A stretch of 64,000 bases of DNA from Marilutibacter spongiae (GCF_014145325.1 NZ_JACHTF010000003.1:228739-292738); one strand, 5' to 3'; shown: positions 22,089-32,990, counted from the first letter of the stretch. Translations and numbers: made by a program. The notes: generated by a model from the letters alone, not told the origin.

Positions 22089-23168
22089 ATGGACGACGCC
22101 CGCGACTCGATTGCGCCCGACCTGCCCCGTGCCCATGGCGGCGCCGTGCTGGCGGCCGACCTGCGCAGCGCCCCCGAGGACTTCTTCGTCGAGGAATTGC
22201 CCGGCTTCGAACCCAGCGGGTCGGGCGAGCATCTGCTGCTGACGATCGAGAAGCGCGGCATGAACACCGCCTTCGTCGCCCGCCGCCTGGCCGGGTGGGC
22301 GGGCGTCGAGGAACGCGGCATTGGCTATGCGGGCCTGAAGGACCGCCACGCGGTGACGCGCCAGCGCTTCAGCGTCCATCTGCCCGGGCGCGAGGATCCG
22401 CCGCTCGAAGCGCTGGCCTTCGAGGGCGAGGGGGGCGAAGCGCTGAAGGTGCTCGAGAGCACCCGCCACGCCCGCAAGCTGCCCCGTGGCGCGCTCGCCG
22501 GCAACCGCTTCGTGCTGCGCCTGCGTGGCGCCCGCGGCGATCGCGAAGCGGTGGAGTCGCGACTGCGCGACATCGCCGACCGGGGCGTACCGAATTATTT
22601 CGGCGAACAGCGCTTCGGTCGCGGCGGCGGCAACCTGCACGCGGCGCTGGCGATGTTCGGCGGCAAGCGGGTGGGGCGCGAGCAACGCAGCCACCTGCTG
22701 TCGGCCGCGCGTTCGAGCCTGTTCAACCGCGTGCTGGCTGCACGGGTTGCCGGCGGCAACTGGGACAGCGGCGTGGAGGGCGAGGCCTGGATGCTCGATG
22801 GCAGCCGGAGCGTTTTCGGGCCCGAGCCCTGGAGCGATGCCCTGGCCGAACGCCTGGCCCGCTTCGACATCCACCCCAGTGGCCCGCTCTGGGGCCAGGG
22901 TGAACCCCGCAGTGCCGGCGAGGCGCGCCGTATCGAGGTCGAGGCCCTCGCCGCGCCGCCGGGCGCGGCCCTGATGGCGGGGCTCGAACGCGCCGGCCTG
23001 AAGCAGGAGCGCCGGGCCCTGCGGCTCCGGCCCGCCGGCCTGCAATGGCACTGGTCGGATGCCGACGAGCTGGCGCTGCGCTTCGAGCTGCCGCCCGGCG
23101 CCTATGCCACGGTCGTGCTGGCCGAGCTGGGCGCGATCCGCGACGTTTCCGCACACCCCCGCGACTGA
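22089..23168 (+). CDS. truD: tRNA pseudouridine(13) synthase
   Basis: A 359-residue TruD family pseudouridine synthase. The catalytic Asp sits in [14 protein letters not shown] (about residues 79-92). The conserved [13 protein letters not shown] segment and the N-terminal [13 protein letters not shown] are also typical. It isomerises U13 in tRNA-Glu. The ATG at 22089 begins seven bases after ispF. TruD between ispF and surE is the standard gammaproteobacterial order. Confidence 0.95.
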   Translation: MDDARDSIAPDLPRAHGGAVLAADLRSAPEDFFVEELPGFEPSGSGEHLLLTIEKRGMNTAFVARRLAGWAGVEERGIGYAGLKDRHAVTRQRFSVHLPGREDPPLEALAFEGEGGEALKVLESTRHARKLPRGALAGNRFVLRLRGARGDREAVESRLRDIADRGVPNYFGEQRFGRGGGNLHAALAMFGGKRVGREQRSHLLSAARSSLFNRVLAARVAGGNWDSGVEGEAWMLDGSRSVFGPEPWSDALAERLARFDIHPSGPLWGQGEPRSAGEARRIEVEALAAPPGAALMAGLERAGLKQERRALRLRPAGLQWHWSDADELALRFELPPGAYATVVLAELGAIRDVSAHPRD

Positions 23169-23294
23169 CCGTCCGTCGGAGCCGTGGAAACCGGCACTGG
23201 AAGTCCCGGGTACAGGGGTATATGCATGAATGGCAGGCCCGGCACGGGGTCGGGCCCGGGGTGCGCGAGCGCCCCATCCACCGGAGGTATCGTC

Positions 23295-23531
23295 ATGAAC
23301 TCCAAGCTCCGTATCGTCTTGCTCTCACTGCCGCTGCTGGGCCTCTCGGCCTGCGCGAGCGCACCCGCGCCCAGGACCGCGCCTGCGCCCGAGCGGTCGT
23401 CCAGCAACGCGGTGGCCATCGACGAGGCGTATGTCGCCTATGTCGAGCGCGTCGCGCGTCGCCGCGGCATCAACGTGACCTGGGTCCACCAGCCCCGGGC
23501 GCAGCTGCCCAGGACCTCCACGGACGAGTGA
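23295..23531 (+). CDS. small lipoprotein of unknown function
   Basis: A 78-residue product with a lipoprotein signal peptide (lipobox GLSAC, Cys about residue 18). A Pro/Ala-rich linker and a short basic C-terminal region (YVERVARRRGINVTWVH) follow. A good ACCGGAGG ribosome binding site lies before the ATG. I recognise no domain. It lies between truD and the smr gene on the opposite strand, inside an otherwise conserved gene block, and looks like a lineage-specific insertion. Confidence 0.7.
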   Translation: MNSKLRIVLLSLPLLGLSACASAPAPRTAPAPERSSSNAVAIDEAYVAYVERVARRRGINVTWVHQPRAQLPRTSTDE

Positions 23532-23561
23532 GGCCTGCCACCGGGCATCGCCTGGCGGTCT

Positions 23562-24125
23562 TCAGCGACGACCAGGCGGCGCCAGCAGGACCAGCACCGC
23601 ACCCGTGCCGCCCTGGGCGACCGGCGCGGAATGAAATCCCAGTACGTCGCTCCGGTGCCGCAGCAGCCGGTCGACCAGGTTCTTCAGCACCGGCGCTCCG
23701 TCGCCGTGCAGGCCCTTGCCGTGGATCACCCGCACGCAACCCAGCCCGTGGCGGTGCGCGTCGGTGACGAAGGCGCGCAACAGGGCTTCGGCGCTGCGCG
23801 CGTCCTCGCCGTGCAGGTCCAGTTCCTCCTGTGCCGATATCTCGCCGCGCCGCAGGCGCTGCCATGCGCGCGACGGGAGGGCGTCGCGGCGGTAAGACAA
23901 AGGATCGCCCGCCGCGAGCGTGGGCAGGTCCTGTCCGCGCCGGAACGCCTCGCGGGCATCGATCTCGTCGAGCTCGGCCATGCGCGCCCGTGGCCGCGGG
24001 CGCGGGCGCGAGGGCACCGGCGCGGGTGCCTTGAGTTCACGGACCGGTCCGATCGCATCGCGGAACAGCGCAGCGTCGTCGTCGCTGTCCGGCGCGGGGC
24101 CCGGTGGTGGAGGGGTCCGTTTCAT
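23562..24125 (-). CDS. Smr domain-containing protein
   Basis: A 187-residue protein. A disordered Pro/Arg-rich N-terminus of about 45 residues precedes an Smr (small MutS-related) domain from about residue 100. The domain motifs are LDLHG at 102-106 and HGKG at 135-138, the pair associated with nicking or RNA endonuclease activity in this family. It resembles the stand-alone SmrA/YdaL group. The cellular role of stand-alone Smr proteins is not settled. It is the only minus-strand gene in this stretch and is divergent from surE. Confidence 0.88.
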   Translation of the reverse strand: MKRTPPPPGPAPDSDDDAALFRDAIGPVRELKAPAPVPSRPRPRPRARMAELDEIDAREAFRRGQDLPTLAAGDPLSYRRDALPSRAWQRLRRGEISAQEELDLHGEDARSAEALLRAFVTDAHRHGLGCVRVIHGKGLHGDGAPVLKNLVDRLLRHRSDVLGFHSAPVAQGGTGAVLVLLAPPGRR

Positions 24126-24304
24126 GACGCCAGCGTAGCGTGGCGCCCGCGGGGATCAAGTCGCGCGCGGCGCGCGATCCGGCGGCCGGAAGCGGGGAGG
24201 CATCGGCTATCATGGTGGCCCGAGGACCGGGTCCGTCATCCGATCGGCCCGCCTGCCCCGTCCATGTCCATGTCCGCCGCGCCCGGCGGCATCCAAGGGA
24301 GTCC

Positions 24305-25090
24305 ATGCGAGTTCTGGTCTCAAACGACGATGGTGTCGACGCCCCCGGCATCCGCTGCCTCGCCGAAGGCCTCAGGGCCGCCGGCCACGAAGTCCTGGTG
24401 GTCGCCCCCGACCGCGACCGCTCCGGCGCCAGCAACTCGCTGACCCTCGACGCGCCCGTCCGCGTCGTGCAACTGGACGCGCATACCTGGCGCGTGCACG
24501 GCACCCCCACCGACTGCGTGCACGTGGCGATCACCGGCATGCTCGAGGTCGAACCCGACATCGTCGTGTCGGGGATCAACAACACCGCCAACATGGGCGA
24601 CGACGTCATCTATTCCGGCACCGTGGCCGCGGCGATGGAAGGGCGCTTCCTCGGCCTGCCGGCCGTGGCCGTCTCGCTGAACACCGTCGACCACAAGGGC
24701 CTGCACTTCGAAACCGCCGCACGCGCGGCGGCCGAGATCATCGCCCGCCTCAGCACCGATCCGCTGCCGGCCGACACCATCCTCAACGTCAACGTGCCCG
24801 ACGTGCCCTGGAGCGAGATCGCCGGCTTCGAGGTCACCCGTCTGGGCAACCGGCACCGCGCAGAGGCCTGCGTGCCGCAGCGCGACCCGCGCGGCCGCCA
24901 ATGGTGGTGGATCGGCGCGGCCGGTCCGGAGCAGGACGCCGGTCCCGGCACCGACTTCCACGCCCTGCGCACCGGCCATATCGCGATCACCCCGATCCAG
25001 GTCGACCTGACCCGCTACCAGGCGCTGGAACAGGTCGCCAGCTGGGTCGGCGGCCTGGCCGGCACGCTGGACGGGAAGGGCGCGACATGA
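24305..25090 (+). CDS. surE: 5'/3'-nucleotidase SurE
   Basis: A 261-residue metal-dependent phosphatase. The N-terminal [15 protein letters not shown] gives the acidic metal ligands, and [12 protein letters not shown] and [19 protein letters not shown] complete the active site. It dephosphorylates nucleoside 5'- and 3'-monophosphates and is linked to stationary-phase survival. The start is the ATG at 24305, ahead of the conserved motif; longer in-frame starts are not supported. Its stop overlaps the pcm start by four bases. Confidence 0.95.
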   Translation: MRVLVSNDDGVDAPGIRCLAEGLRAAGHEVLVVAPDRDRSGASNSLTLDAPVRVVQLDAHTWRVHGTPTDCVHVAITGMLEVEPDIVVSGINNTANMGDDVIYSGTVAAAMEGRFLGLPAVAVSLNTVDHKGLHFETAARAAAEIIARLSTDPLPADTILNVNVPDVPWSEIAGFEVTRLGNRHRAEACVPQRDPRGRQWWWIGAAGPEQDAGPGTDFHALRTGHIAITPIQVDLTRYQALEQVASWVGGLAGTLDGKGAT

Positions 25091-25764
25091 GCGTGCGCCT
25101 GCGCCTGCAGCCCGAAGCCATCGGCACCGGCATGACCTCCCAGCGCGTGCGCGACCGCCTCGTCCAGCGCCTGCGCGACGAAGGGATCGCCGACGAACGC
25201 GTGCTCAACGCCATCCGCACCGTGCCGCGGCACCTGTTCGTCGACGAGGCGCTGGCGACCCGCGCCTACGAGGACACCGCGCTGCCCATCGGCCATGGCC
25301 AGACCATCTCGCAACCCTGGGTGGTCGCGCGGATGACCGAGGCCCTGCTTTCGGCCAGTCCCGGCAAGGTCCTGGAGATCGGCACCGGCTCGGGCTACCA
25401 GGCCGCGATCCTGGCCGCGCTCGGACTCGAGGTGCATACCGTCGAGCGGATCGGGGAACTGTTGCGCGTGGCGCGCAAGCGCTTCCGGTCGCTCGGCCTC
25501 AACATCCGCAGCAAGCACGACGACGGCCGCATCGGCTGGCCGGAGAACGGCCCGTTCGACGCGATCATCGTCACCGCGGCCGCGCCCGCGCTGGTCGACG
25601 CGCTGGGCGAGCAGCTGGCCACCGGCGGCGTGCTGATCGCCCCGGTCGGCGGCGCCTCTTCGCAGTCGCTCATGCTGCTGCACAAGCAGGCCGACGGCAG
25701 CCTCCGCCAGCAGGACCTGGGTGCGGTGGTGTTCGTGCCCCTGCTGTCGGGGATGATCGATTGA
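25087..25764 (+). CDS. pcm: protein-L-isoaspartate O-methyltransferase
   Basis: A 225-residue SAM-dependent methyltransferase. [11 protein letters not shown] is the PCMT-specific motif and [16 protein letters not shown] is the SAM-binding motif I. It methylates isoaspartyl residues in aged proteins so they can revert to aspartyl. It overlaps surE by ATGA, the usual surE-pcm coupling. Confidence 0.95.
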   Translation: MSVRLRLQPEAIGTGMTSQRVRDRLVQRLRDEGIADERVLNAIRTVPRHLFVDEALATRAYEDTALPIGHGQTISQPWVVARMTEALLSASPGKVLEIGTGSGYQAAILAALGLEVHTVERIGELLRVARKRFRSLGLNIRSKHDDGRIGWPENGPFDAIIVTAAAPALVDALGEQLATGGVLIAPVGGASSQSLMLLHKQADGSLRQQDLGAVVFVPLLSGMID

Positions 25765-25843
25765 ACCGCGCGTCGCGCCGCGTCGCGCGCCACGCCGCCT
25801 TCCCCCTGTTCCCGTCGCGCCCCGGGCGCGCGAGGCTGCCCCG

Positions 25844-26428
25844 ATGAAGCTGTTCGGCCCCCTGTACGACCGCTGCCTCGCCTGGGCCGCCCACCGCCAC
25901 GCACCGCGCTACCTGGCCGCCCTGAGCTTCGCCGAGTCGATGTTCTTCCCGGTGCCACCGGACGTCATGCTCGCGCCGATGGCGCTGTCCACGCCGCAGC
26001 GCTGGTACCGCCTGGCGGCGATCTGCACGCTGGCCTCCGTCGTCGGCGGCCTGATGGGTTACGTGCTGGGGCACTTCGCGCTGGATGCGATCTGGCCGTG
26101 GATGGTCAAGCTGGGTTGGGACGGTGCTTTCAGCACGGTCCAGGCCTGGTTTGCCGAGTACGGTTTCTGGATCGTCTTCGTCGCGGCGTTCACGCCGATC
26201 CCCTACAAGGTGTTCACGATCGCTTCGGGTGCGACCGGCATCGGCCTGATACCTTTCCTGCTGGGTTCGGCGATCGGGCGGGGCGCGCGCTTCTTCCTCG
26301 TCGCCGGCCTGGTGGCCTGGGGCGGCGCGCGCCTTGAGCAGGTGCTGCGCCGCTACATCGAACTGCTGGGCTGGATCGTCGCCGTGCTGGTGATCGTCGC
26401 GGTGGCCTGGCTGGAACTGCGCGGCTGA
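25844..26428 (+). CDS. YqaA family (SNARE-associated/DedA-like) inner membrane protein
   Basis: A 194-residue protein with about four hydrophobic segments. Signatures of the YqaA branch of the DedA/VTT superfamily are SFAESMFFPVPPDVMLAPMAL near the N-terminus and the AAFTPIPYKVFTIASGATG re-entrant-like motif around residues 118-136. Relatives act in membrane lipid or proton homeostasis; the function of YqaA is not defined. It sits between pcm and nlpD, where Enterobacteria have no gene. Confidence 0.85.
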   Translation: MKLFGPLYDRCLAWAAHRHAPRYLAALSFAESMFFPVPPDVMLAPMALSTPQRWYRLAAICTLASVVGGLMGYVLGHFALDAIWPWMVKLGWDGAFSTVQAWFAEYGFWIVFVAAFTPIPYKVFTIASGATGIGLIPFLLGSAIGRGARFFLVAGLVAWGGARLEQVLRRYIELLGWIVAVLVIVAVAWLELRG

Positions 26429-26501
26429 GCGCGTGTCCAAACCGGGGGAACGGCGCGCGACGCCGGGGTTCCCCATCATCAAGGAGGCCAAGAAACGGCG
26501 T

Positions 26502-27260
26502 ATGAGCACGACCTACCGCACATTTGCCACCGGCATGCTGGCGCTTGCACTGGCCGCATGTTCAAGCTCGGTCGTCCGTGAGAGCGGCTCGGGCAGCGGC
26601 CCCGTGACCAGCTCCCGGGCCAAGCCCGGTGCGACCGTGGTCGTGAAGCGGGGCGACAACCTCTACCGGATCGCGACCGACAACGGCATCACCCTGCACG
26701 ACCTCGCCGCCTGGAACGGCATCCCGTCGCCTTACACGATCCATCCCGGCCAGCGGATCCGGCTGTACCCGTCGACCGGCAGCGCCACGTCGCCGGGTCG
26801 CCGCGCGACCGCGGGCACGCCGCCCCGTAGCGGCAGTTCCACGCCGCCGTCGCGACCCGCCACGCCGCCGCCCGCGCCCGTCGACAGCGGCCTGTCCTGG
26901 CGATGGCCGGCCGACGGCGAGCTGATCGGGCGCTTCGCCGGTGGCGATCCGACGAAGCAGGGCATCGACATCGCCGGCAAGAGCGGCGCGCCGGTGCGCG
27001 CGGCCAGCGACGGCGTGGTCGTCTACTCGGGCTCCGGCCTGGTGGGCTACGGCGAGCTGATCATCATCAAGCACAACGACCAGTGGCTGTCGGCCTATGG
27101 CCACAACCGCAACCGCCTGGTCAACGAGGGCGCGGTGGTCAAGTCCGGCCAGCAGATCGCAGAGATGGGGCGCAGCGGCGCCGCGCGCGACATGCTGCAT
27201 TTCGAGGTGCGCTACAACGGCAAGCCCGTCGACCCCCTGTCCTACCTGCCGCGGCGCTAG
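26502..27260 (+). CDS. nlpD: murein hydrolase activator NlpD (LysM plus degenerate M23), lipoprotein
   Basis: A 252-residue lipoprotein with lipobox LAAC near residue 22. A LysM domain (VVKRGDNLYRIATDNGI, about residues 48-90) is followed by a Pro/Ser/Thr linker and a C-terminal M23/LytM domain from about 135. The LytM zinc ligands are missing: KQGIDIAG replaces the catalytic H-x3-D, and only AYGH remains of the second site. This matches E. coli NlpD, a non-catalytic activator of amidase AmiC at the septum. The start follows an AAGGAGG site. rpoS, which follows nlpD in many relatives, is absent here. Confidence 0.92.
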   Translation: MSTTYRTFATGMLALALAACSSSVVRESGSGSGPVTSSRAKPGATVVVKRGDNLYRIATDNGITLHDLAAWNGIPSPYTIHPGQRIRLYPSTGSATSPGRRATAGTPPRSGSSTPPSRPATPPPAPVDSGLSWRWPADGELIGRFAGGDPTKQGIDIAGKSGAPVRAASDGVVVYSGSGLVGYGELIIIKHNDQWLSAYGHNRNRLVNEGAVVKSGQQIAEMGRSGAARDMLHFEVRYNGKPVDPLSYLPRR

Positions 27261-27275
27261 GCCGCACGCCCGGGC

Positions 27276-27740
27276 ATGAAGCGCGGCGAACCGCTCCATC
27301 GCAAGCTCAACACCCAGACCCACGGAGTGGCGCACCGGACCGGGGGCGACTTCCGCACCGTTCGCTGCGACCGGCGGATGCTGGCGGAGGAAATCACGCG
27401 CCTGCCGATGAAGCAGGGCCAGCGCCGGGGGCGGGATTACACCCCGCTCCATCGTTTCCTCCGCTCGCGCGTGGGGCAGCCCTGGGACGTGGTGTTCGCC
27501 GAGGCGGTGGGCCGGCTCGACAGCCGGGATCCCATCTTCGACGTGGTGGCGCTGCATCCGGACGCGGGCGTGCCCGTGGTCCGGGTCGGGGAGTCGAGCT
27601 ACGTCAGCGGCCTCCATGTCGATGCCGGGGGCATCCTGCGCCTGGTCGATCCAGGCCTGGACGCGGCCGGCATGGTGCCGGACTGCACGTGCTGCACGCA
27701 TACGTTCAACGGGGTCGTGTTCGGCACGCCGTCCGCGTAG
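27276..27740 (+). CDS. hypothetical protein with RSRVGQPWD motif
   Basis: I do not recognise a named family. The 154-residue product is soluble, with a basic first half that includes PLHRFLRSRVGQPWDVVF. A motif of this kind (R-x-V-G-x-PW-x-x-V-F) occurs in uncharacterised proteins I have met elsewhere. The second half is beta-rich and contains the clustered cysteines DCTCCTHTF near residues 138-146, a possible metal site. It starts 16 bases after nlpD, in the slot usually held by rpoS, and is probably cotranscribed with it. It is followed by the repeat array. Confidence 0.6.
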   Translation: MKRGEPLHRKLNTQTHGVAHRTGGDFRTVRCDRRMLAEEITRLPMKQGQRRGRDYTPLHRFLRSRVGQPWDVVFAEAVGRLDSRDPIFDVVALHPDAGVPVVRVGESSYVSGLHVDAGGILRLVDPGLDAAGMVPDCTCCTHTFNGVVFGTPSA

Positions 27741-27822
27741 CCCGGGCAGGCAAAGCGCGCCCTGGGCCCCGATGTGAGCGGGCGCACTTGGGCTGCCGGA
27801 CGAGGCTTGGCCGCGCCACCGA

Positions 27823-28138
27823 CGGGTGGGTAGAGGCGAAGGCGAAACCCACCGTCGCGTGTTTGCACGGACGATGAGTGATGGGTTTTGCTTCGCGCTA
27901 CCCATCCTACGGTGTTGCCTGTCACCCCGCCTCGTAGGGTGGGTAGAGCCAAAGGCGAAACCCACCGTGGCGTGCTCGCACGGACGATGAATGATGGGTT
28001 TTGCTTCGCGCTACCCATCCTACGGTGTTGCCTGCCACCCCGCCTAGTAGGGTGGGTAGACCAAAGGCGAAACCCACCGGGGCGTGTTCGCACGGACGAT
28101 GAGTGATGGGTTTTGCTTCGCGCTACCCATCCTACGGT
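27823..28138. repeat. array of three BIME-like inverted-repeat pairs
   Basis: Two related palindromes alternate in opposite orientation. Form A has GGGTGGGTAGAGCC and a matching AAACCCACC arm, at 27823-27854, 27934-27966 and 28047-28078. Form B has GATGGGTTTTGCTTCGCG and a CTACCCATC arm, at 27880-27912, 27993-28025 and 28105-28137. The pair recurs every 112-113 bases. The reverse complement of B aligns with A, so they are inverted copies of one REP-like unit. A further cluster lies at 41597-41780. The 490-base gap 27741-28230 holds nothing else that I can see. Confidence 0.9.
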
Positions 28139-28230
28139 GCTGGAAAAGCGTGCTGCATGGGATACGGAGCGCACTCCCGACTTCCCGGCGGCGTGCCCAC
28201 CGTTCCGGCGGGAACACGCCTGCCAAGGCC

Positions 28231-28605
28231 TCAACCGGCGAGGATGAACCCCGCGACCACGCGGCGGCCTTCGCCGGCCAGGACATTGAACGTGCGGGCG
28301 GCGGCGTCGTTGGACATGGCCTCCAGGCCGATCCCGCGGGTCAGGCAGGCGGCCATCACAGACGCGGGCGGGAAGGCCTGGGTGGCGCCGGTGCCGAGCA
28401 GCACCACTTCAGGCTCCAGCGCCAGCACCGGGTCCAGGGAGGCCGGGGTCAGCGCGGCCACGTGCGTGGCCGCCCAGTCCTCGAGCAGGTGGTCGGGCGC
28501 GAGGATGAAGCTGCGCGACAGGACCCGGTCGTTGACCCGGGCGAGGGCGCCGTCGGCGCCGCGCATCGTGAAGGCGTGGTCGGACTGTTCCAGGTTCAGG
28601 GGCAT
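28231..28605 (-). CDS. Mth938-like domain-containing protein
   Basis: A 124-residue protein of the Mth938/NDUFAF3-like (former DUF498) family. LALEPEVVLLGTGATQAFPP around residues 63-82 and GIGLEAMSNDAAARTFNVL near 91-109 are its signature. Eukaryotic relatives help assemble respiratory complex I; the bacterial role is unknown. It lies 25 bases downstream of yhbY on the same strand, so they are likely one transcript, and just before the BIME array. Confidence 0.85.
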   Translation of the reverse strand: MPLNLEQSDHAFTMRGADGALARVNDRVLSRSFILAPDHLLEDWAATHVAALTPASLDPVLALEPEVVLLGTGATQAFPPASVMAACLTRGIGLEAMSNDAAARTFNVLAGEGRRVVAGFILAG

Positions 28606-28630
28606 CGTCGCCGGGTCGCCTCCGCCGGTC

Positions 28631-28936
28631 TCAGGCGCGGGGCAGGACGATCTGCCGCTTGTCCCTGCTCTGGCGGTACAGGACCGCGGTGTGGCCGATC
28701 CGCTGCACCAGGGCGGCGTGGGTGCGCTCGGCCAGGGCTTCGATCATCGCGTCGCGGGCCTCGCGGTCCTCGGCCCCGACCTTCACCTTGATCAGCTCGT
28801 GGTGCTCCAGGGCATTGTCGATCTCGGCCACCAGAGCGTCGGTGATGCCCTTGCCCCCCACCTGGAGCATGGCTTTCAGGCCATGGGCCTGGCCGCGCAG
28901 GAAGCGGGTCTGGGCGGCGGTGAGCAGGGTCGGCAT
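28631..28936 (-). CDS. yhbY: ribosome assembly RNA-binding protein YhbY (CRM domain)
   Basis: A 101-residue single CRM domain protein. The motif LQVGGKGITDALVAEIDNAL and the GxxG-type loop, with ELIKVKV, are characteristic. YhbY binds pre-50S particles in the cytoplasm. It is divergent from rlmE, another 50S biogenesis gene, over an 87-base gap. The pairing of yhbY and rlmE/ftsH is conserved across gammaproteobacteria. Confidence 0.92.
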   Translation of the reverse strand: MPTLLTAAQTRFLRGQAHGLKAMLQVGGKGITDALVAEIDNALEHHELIKVKVGAEDREARDAMIEALAERTHAALVQRIGHTAVLYRQSRDKRQIVLPRA

Positions 28937-29023
28937 GGGGTCACGTGAACGGGCAGTCTGGGGCGCTCAGGGTATCATGGCGGCCTGATTCCCGACCTGA
29001 AGGACAGGGCTTCCCCCGCGCCC

Positions 29024-29671
29024 ATGGCCACCCGCAGCAAAAGCAGCCAACGCTGGCTGAAGGAACATTTCTCCGACCCCTTCGTGAAGAAGGCCCAGTC
29101 CGAGGGCATGCGTTCGCGCGCGGCCTACAAGCTGGAGGAGGTCGTCGCCCGCGATCGACTGCTCAAGCCCGACATGACCGTGGTCGACCTGGGCGCGGCC
29201 CCCGGCGGCTGGTCGCAGTGGGTCCGCCAGGAGCTGGACCGGATCGACGCCCGGCGCCCGGGCCGGGTCATTGCCCTGGACATCCTGGAGATGCCGCCGC
29301 TGGCCGGGGTGGAGTTCCTTCATGGGGATTTCAGGGAGGATGGCGTTTTATCCCAACTGGTCGCTTCGCTGGGGGGCAAGCCGGTGGACCTTGTGCTCTC
29401 GGATATGGCCCCCAATAAGAGCGGTGTGGATGCGGTCGACATGCCCCGCGCGATGTACCTGGCGGAGCTGGCCATGGATTTCGCCGACCACCACCTGCGG
29501 GTGGGCGGCGCGTTCCTGATCAAGCTGTTCCAGGGCGTGGGGTTCGACGACTATGTGAAGGAGCTGCGGCGGCGGTATGACAAGGTGGTCATCCGCAAGC
29601 CGGCGGCCTCGCGCAAGCGCTCGCCCGAAGTCTATGCACTGGCACAGGGCAAGCGCGCGTCGATCAAGTAA
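29024..29671 (+). CDS. rlmE: 23S rRNA (uridine(2552)-2'-O)-methyltransferase
   Basis: A 215-residue SAM methyltransferase. [13 protein letters not shown] at about residues 55-67 is the SAM motif. The catalytic tetrad of the family is visible as K36, D127 (in [10 protein letters not shown]), K167 (FLIKLFQG) and E202 (RSPEVYALA). It methylates U2552 in the 23S rRNA A loop, a late 50S assembly step. It is 87 bases upstream of ftsH, the classic rlmE-ftsH operon. Confidence 0.96.
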   Translation: MATRSKSSQRWLKEHFSDPFVKKAQSEGMRSRAAYKLEEVVARDRLLKPDMTVVDLGAAPGGWSQWVRQELDRIDARRPGRVIALDILEMPPLAGVEFLHGDFREDGVLSQLVASLGGKPVDLVLSDMAPNKSGVDAVDMPRAMYLAELAMDFADHHLRVGGAFLIKLFQGVGFDDYVKELRRRYDKVVIRKPAASRKRSPEVYALAQGKRASIK

Positions 29672-29758
29672 GGTGTGGCCGGGCGCCGCCTTCCGCGGCG
29701 GCCCGGATGGTCCCATCGCCCCGGACGCATGTCGCGCCGGGCGGCAACAGGTAGGCAA

Positions 29759-31663
<1,905 letters not shown>

Positions 31664-31702
31664 GGCGCGTATCGCCGCCCGGTGCTTGCCTCGTTCCAAT
31701 GG

Positions 31703-31737
31703 AAAGGCCAGAGTTCGACTCTGGCCTTTTTTTATGC
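31703..31737 (+). terminator. intrinsic terminator after ftsH
   Basis: AAAGGCCAGAG and CTCTGGCCTTT form an 11-bp stem with a five-base loop, followed by a run of T. It separates ftsH from the small gene at 31764 and folP, which therefore need read-through or their own promoter. Confidence 0.9.
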
Positions 31738-31763
31738 CCCGATCGGGGCGGGAGCGGACGCGC

Positions 31764-31982
31764 ATGAAGCAGGGTGGCGAGCGGGCGGGCAGGGCGGGCC
31801 GCGACAAGGCGGGCGCCGGGCTCGCGATCGGCATCGGATGCGGTCTGGCGATCGGTTCGGGCCTGGGCGTGGCACTCGGGAATTCCGCCCTCGGGATATC
31901 CCTGGGCGTGGCGATCGGCGCCGGCCTGGGCCTCGTGTTCGCCGCGGCGTTGAGCGCCAAGTCGTCGGGGAGCGGACGCTGA
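31764..31982 (+). CDS. small glycine-zipper membrane protein, hypothetical
   Basis: A 72-residue product with a basic N-terminus (residues 1-17). Two Gly/Ala-rich hydrophobic helices follow, GAGLAIGIGCGLAIGSGLGVAL and ALGISLGVAIGAGLGLVFAAAL, with GxxxG spacing. It would form a membrane hairpin. I recognise no family. It begins after the ftsH terminator and ends two bases before the folP start, so it probably shares a transcript with folP. Confidence 0.6.
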   Translation: MKQGGERAGRAGRDKAGAGLAIGIGCGLAIGSGLGVALGNSALGISLGVAIGAGLGLVFAAALSAKSSGSGR

Positions 31983-31984
31983 GC

Positions 31985-32881
31985 ATGTTCGACATCGCCC
32001 CCCGCCTGGACTGCAACGGCCGTGAACTCGTGCTCGACCGCACACGGGTCATGGGCATCGTCAACGTCACGCCCGACTCGTTCTCCGATGGCGGCGAACA
32101 CGCCGGCGTGGAGGCAGCCGTCGCGCATGGCCTCAGGCTCGTGGACGAGGGCGCGGACCTGCTCGACATCGGCGGGGAGTCGACGCGGCCCGGCGCCGAC
32201 GAGGTATCGCTCGAGGAAGAGCTGGCCCGCGTGCTGCCGGTCATCGAGCGCCTTGCCGCGGCGGTCGCGGTGCCGATTTCCATCGACACGTCCAAGCCGG
32301 CCGTCATGCGTGCGGCGGTGGCCGCAGGCGCCGGGATCATCAACGACGTCTACGCGCTGCGCCGCGACGGCGCGCTGGAGGCCGCGGCCGAGTGCGGCGT
32401 GCCCGTGGTGCTGATGCACATGCAGGGCGAGCCGCGCTCGATGCAGTCCGCGCCAGGCTACGACGACGTGGTCGCCGAGGTGCACCGTTTCCTCGCCGAA
32501 CGGATCTTCTCGGCGGAGATGGCCGGCATCGGGAAGAAGCGCATCGTCGTCGACCCGGGCTTGGGTTTCGGCAAGACGCTCGAGCACAACCTCGCCTTGC
32601 TGGCACGACTGGAGCGGTTCCGCGAGCTGGGCGTCCCGGTGCTGGCCGGTCTGTCGCGAAAGCGTGCGATCGGCGAGCTGACGGGGCGCGAGGCACCGCG
32701 CGACCGCGTCCACGGTTCGGTGGCGGCGCACGTGCTTGCGGCGCAACGCGGCGCGCGCATCGTGCGCGTGCACGACGTGGCCGCGACGGTCGATGCGCTG
32801 AAGGTCTGGGCCGCGGTCGATGCCGTGCCGGTGCCGCGCGGGACGGGCAGTGCGACGCCCGCGTGGCCCGACGAGGATTGA
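31985..32881 (+). CDS. folP: dihydropteroate synthase
   Basis: A 298-residue TIM barrel. The family signatures are MGIVNVTPDSFSDGG near residues 23-37 and DIGGESTRPGA near 61-71. DPGLGFGKT and GLSRKR complete the pterin and pABA sites. It joins dihydropterin pyrophosphate and p-aminobenzoate in folate synthesis and is the sulfonamide target. It lies downstream of ftsH as in many bacteria; glmM, which often follows, is replaced here by putP. Confidence 0.95.
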   Translation: MFDIAPRLDCNGRELVLDRTRVMGIVNVTPDSFSDGGEHAGVEAAVAHGLRLVDEGADLLDIGGESTRPGADEVSLEEELARVLPVIERLAAAVAVPISIDTSKPAVMRAAVAAGAGIINDVYALRRDGALEAAAECGVPVVLMHMQGEPRSMQSAPGYDDVVAEVHRFLAERIFSAEMAGIGKKRIVVDPGLGFGKTLEHNLALLARLERFRELGVPVLAGLSRKRAIGELTGREAPRDRVHGSVAAHVLAAQRGARIVRVHDVAATVDALKVWAAVDAVPVPRGTGSATPAWPDED

Positions 32882-32990
32882 CATCCGGCGTTCGATCGTG
32901 TCGCCCGGCGCCGGGATACAGGTGCATGAACAGGTGGTCAAAATTTCGCCATGCAAGCCATGGGCCCCGTGGCTGCGACGTATCGCGATG

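Noticed and set aside
26502..27260. Active M23 peptidase
   Set aside because: The H-x3-D ligand pair is replaced by KQGID, as in E. coli NlpD, so a regulator is the better call.
27823..28138. Possible CRISPR array
   Set aside because: The units are palindromes in alternating orientation with similar, not unique, intervening sequence, and no cas gene is near. BIME-type repeats fit better.
31703..31737. tRNA-like arm (GTTCGACTC) after ftsH
   Set aside because: Only one stem is present and a T run follows directly, so it is a terminator with a TTCGA loop, not a T-arm of a tRNA.
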